A DNA stretch of 64,000 nucleotides from Agrococcus sp. KRD186 (GTDB lineage Bacteria > Actinomycetota > Actinomycetes > Actinomycetales > Microbacteriaceae), in NCBI RefSeq assembly GCF_017168255.1, contig NZ_JABFAP010000001.1, positions 2,342,645-2,406,644 on the forward strand, in the 5' to 3' direction. Below, piece after piece: positions 62,669 to 64,000 of the stretch; position 1 is the first letter of the stretch; each line of letters begins with the position of its first letter. Under the pieces are notes generated by a model. That model had not been told where the DNA came from. It saw only the letters and a program-made list of their open reading frames with translations, and did not search any database. The position numbers and the translations under genes were made by a program.

Positions 62669-63141
62669 GGGGCTCCCTCGTTCAAGCAGATCCTTCGCCG
62701 CTCGTGGCGTCGCAGGACGGTGCCGCGCCGAACAGCGTGCACGGCGGTGTCGATTCTGGCACAGCCTCGCCGTTCGCCGCCCGGGGTCCCGTCCACCGGC
62801 CGAGCCACATGGTTGGTGACTCGCCGAATCCTCTGCTCACGAAACCTGTCATTCATAACCGCTGTGCAACCTGTGGACGACGCAGCTGGTCGCGGGTCGG
62901 GTCATGGGAACTACAACGGTGGAAGATGTTGAGCCGCTGTTGACGATCTCGCCGGGTCCGTGGACGACGACGGATGCGTCCTACGGTGCCGCTCACAGGT
63001 CCCGATGCGTTCTCCACAGGTCCGCTCGCTTCTCCACAGGTCGAACCACATGAACTGCACGTTGAGACTTCTGTCGTCAGGTCGGTCGATCTCTGGCGCG
63101 CCGAAGGTGCACGGTCGCTGGGACCGTGCACGGAAGCAGGC
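62669..63141. other. oriC: Probable replication origin region (dnaA-dnaN intergenic)
   Basis: 473 bp without a gene. DnaA-box-like sequences are TGTGGACGA (62872-62880), CGTGGACGA (62959-62967), TTCTCCACA (63010-63018) and TTCTCCACA (63030-63038). They are the GC-shifted form of TTATCCACA common in actinobacteria, and the region between dnaA and dnaN is the usual oriC location. No clear AT-rich unwinding tract is visible, so it might extend beyond this region. Confidence 0.7.
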
Positions 63142-64000
63142 TCAGGCCCGTGAGCGGATGCGAGCGGTGAGCTCGGTGACCTGCGTGTAGACCGAGCGGC
63201 GCTCCTGCATGAGCTTCTCGATCTTCTTGTTCGCGTACATCACGGTGGTGTGGTCGCGGTTGCCGAACAGCTGGCCGATCTTCGGCAGCGACATGCTCGT
63301 CATCTCGCGGCACAGGTACATGGCGATCTGGCGTGCCAGCGCGATCGTCTGCGACCGGGACGAGCCGTGCAGGTCGTCGACCGTGAGCTTGAAGTAGTTC
63401 GCGGTGTGGCTGATGATGTCGCTCGGCGAGACCGGTGCCTCCTCATCGAAGGAGAAGAGGTCCTTCAGCACCGTCTGCGCCAGCTCCATCGTGACCGGCA
63501 GCCGGTTGAGGCTGGCGAATGCAGTGACGCGGATCAGCGTGCCCTCGAGCTCGCGAATGTTCGACTGCACCTTGTCGGCGATGACCGAGAGCACCTCGGC
63601 GGGGATCTGGATGCGCTCCGCCTCCGCCTTCTTCCGAAGGATGGCGATGCGGGTCTCGACGTCGGGCACCGTCACGTCGGTGATCAGTCCCCACTCGAAG
63701 CGGCTCACCATCCGCTGCTCGAAGCCCTGCAGGTGCTTCGGGGCCACGTCGGAGGTGATCACCACCTGCTTGTTGTGGTCGTGGAGCGTGTTGAAGGTGT
63801 GGAAGAACGCCTCCTGCGTCGACTCCTTGCCGCGCAGGAACTGGATGTCGTCGATGAGCAGCACGTCCACCTCGCGGTAGCGCTGCTGGAACGACTGGTT
63901 CAGATTGTTGGCGATCGAGTTGATGAAGTCGTTCGTGAACTCTTCGCTCGAGACGTAGCGCACGCGGATGCCCGGGTACATGCCCTCGGCGTAGTGACCG
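63142..64000 (-). CDS. dnaA: Chromosomal replication initiator DnaA, C-terminal part
   Basis: The gene runs off the end of the window; 285 codons remain, starting [16 protein letters not shown]. The AAA+ part has [10 protein letters not shown] (Walker B) and SRFEWGL (box VII/sensor region). The C-terminal DNA-binding domain has the signature [12 protein letters not shown] and the helix with [11 protein letters not shown] that reads the DnaA box. The Walker A motif lies beyond the edge. It is transcribed away from dnaN's promoter region and across the probable oriC. Confidence 0.98.
   Translation of the reverse strand, partial: GHYAEGMYPGIRVRYVSSEEFTNDFINSIANNLNQSFQQRYREVDVLLIDDIQFLRGKESTQEAFFHTFNTLHDHNKQVVITSDVAPKHLQGFEQRMVSRFEWGLITDVTVPDVETRIAILRKKAEAERIQIPAEVLSVIADKVQSNIRELEGTLIRVTAFASLNRLPVTMELAQTVLKDLFSFDEEAPVSPSDIISHTANYFKLTVDDLHGSSRSQTIALARQIAMYLCREMTSMSLPKIGQLFGNRDHTTVMYANKKIEKLMQERRSVYTQVTELTARIRSRA

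Overview
The window is very GC-rich chromosomal DNA from an actinobacterium (Actinomycetota). The fhaA-fhaB-pstP-rodA-pbpA-pknA-pknB cluster, crgA, the dnaA-dnaN-gnd-recF-gyrB-gyrA order with tRNA-Ile and tRNA-Ala beside gyrA, a DtxR-type iron box, and many overlapping ATGA/GTGA and leaderless starts all fit the family Microbacteriaceae (Agrococcus-like). The genus is an inference and cannot be fixed from sequence reading alone.

Layout. 1-5.6 kb: the end of a TreS-type trehalose synthase gene, a PiT phosphate transporter, an RDD membrane protein, pirin, a broken TetR remnant, a membrane protein and a HhH-GPD repair protein. 5.6-11.1 kb: a giant LPXTG surface protein with ten CnaB-like repeats, followed by a 44-codon basic peptide gene. 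11.3-16.5 kb: small membrane proteins, an atypical glucose-6-phosphate dehydrogenase, a lone AAA ATPase behind TCTAAAG repeats, and an iron/heme pair (DUF2470, heme oxygenase) with an iron box. 16.5-18.8 kb: a structured intergenic region, then a YtrA-type repressor with its palindromic operator and an ABC transporter. 18.8-23.6 kb: an isoaspartate methyltransferase, then a probable ectoine-type catabolic operon (M24 hydrolase, M20 deacylase, MHS-family transporter). 23.7-29.6 kb: an MMPL exporter overlapping a histidine kinase and response regulator, a divergent PadR regulator with a membrane partner, and tRNA-Leu. 29.7-38.7 kb: the Ser/Thr kinase, phosphatase, FHA and cell-wall synthesis operon. 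38.8-45.1 kb: glutamine amidotransferase, class E sortase, CrgA, rhomboid protease, cyclophilin, Nudix and ThrE-type exporter. 45.2-52.5 kb: a defence island made of radC and a type I restriction-modification operon (hsdR, hsdM, hsdS) with an AbiE type IV toxin-antitoxin pair inside it. 52.5-64 kb: tRNA-Ala, tRNA-Ile, gyrA, gyrB, a FadR-type regulator, DUF721, recF, gnd, dnaN, the probable oriC and the C-terminal part of dnaA.

How the parts work together. The kinase operon couples cell-wall sensing (PASTA kinases, FHA readers, PP2C phosphatase) to peptidoglycan elongation (SEDS protein and class B PBP). The sortase, near the same cluster, is the only enzyme in the window that could anchor the giant surface protein. 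The M24/M20/MHS genes look like uptake and breakdown of a compatible solute. The heme oxygenase is probably derepressed under iron limitation.

Most unusual points: the abiE pair spliced into the hsd operon with coupled starts and an inverted repeat over the hsdR stop; the AAA ATPase gene with its own repeat array; the ten-repeat adhesin; the stem-loop region before the YtrA operon; a one-base frameshift removing a Gly/Asn tail from PknB; and a recurring TANNNT box 6-7 nt before start codons, which points to leaderless mRNAs.
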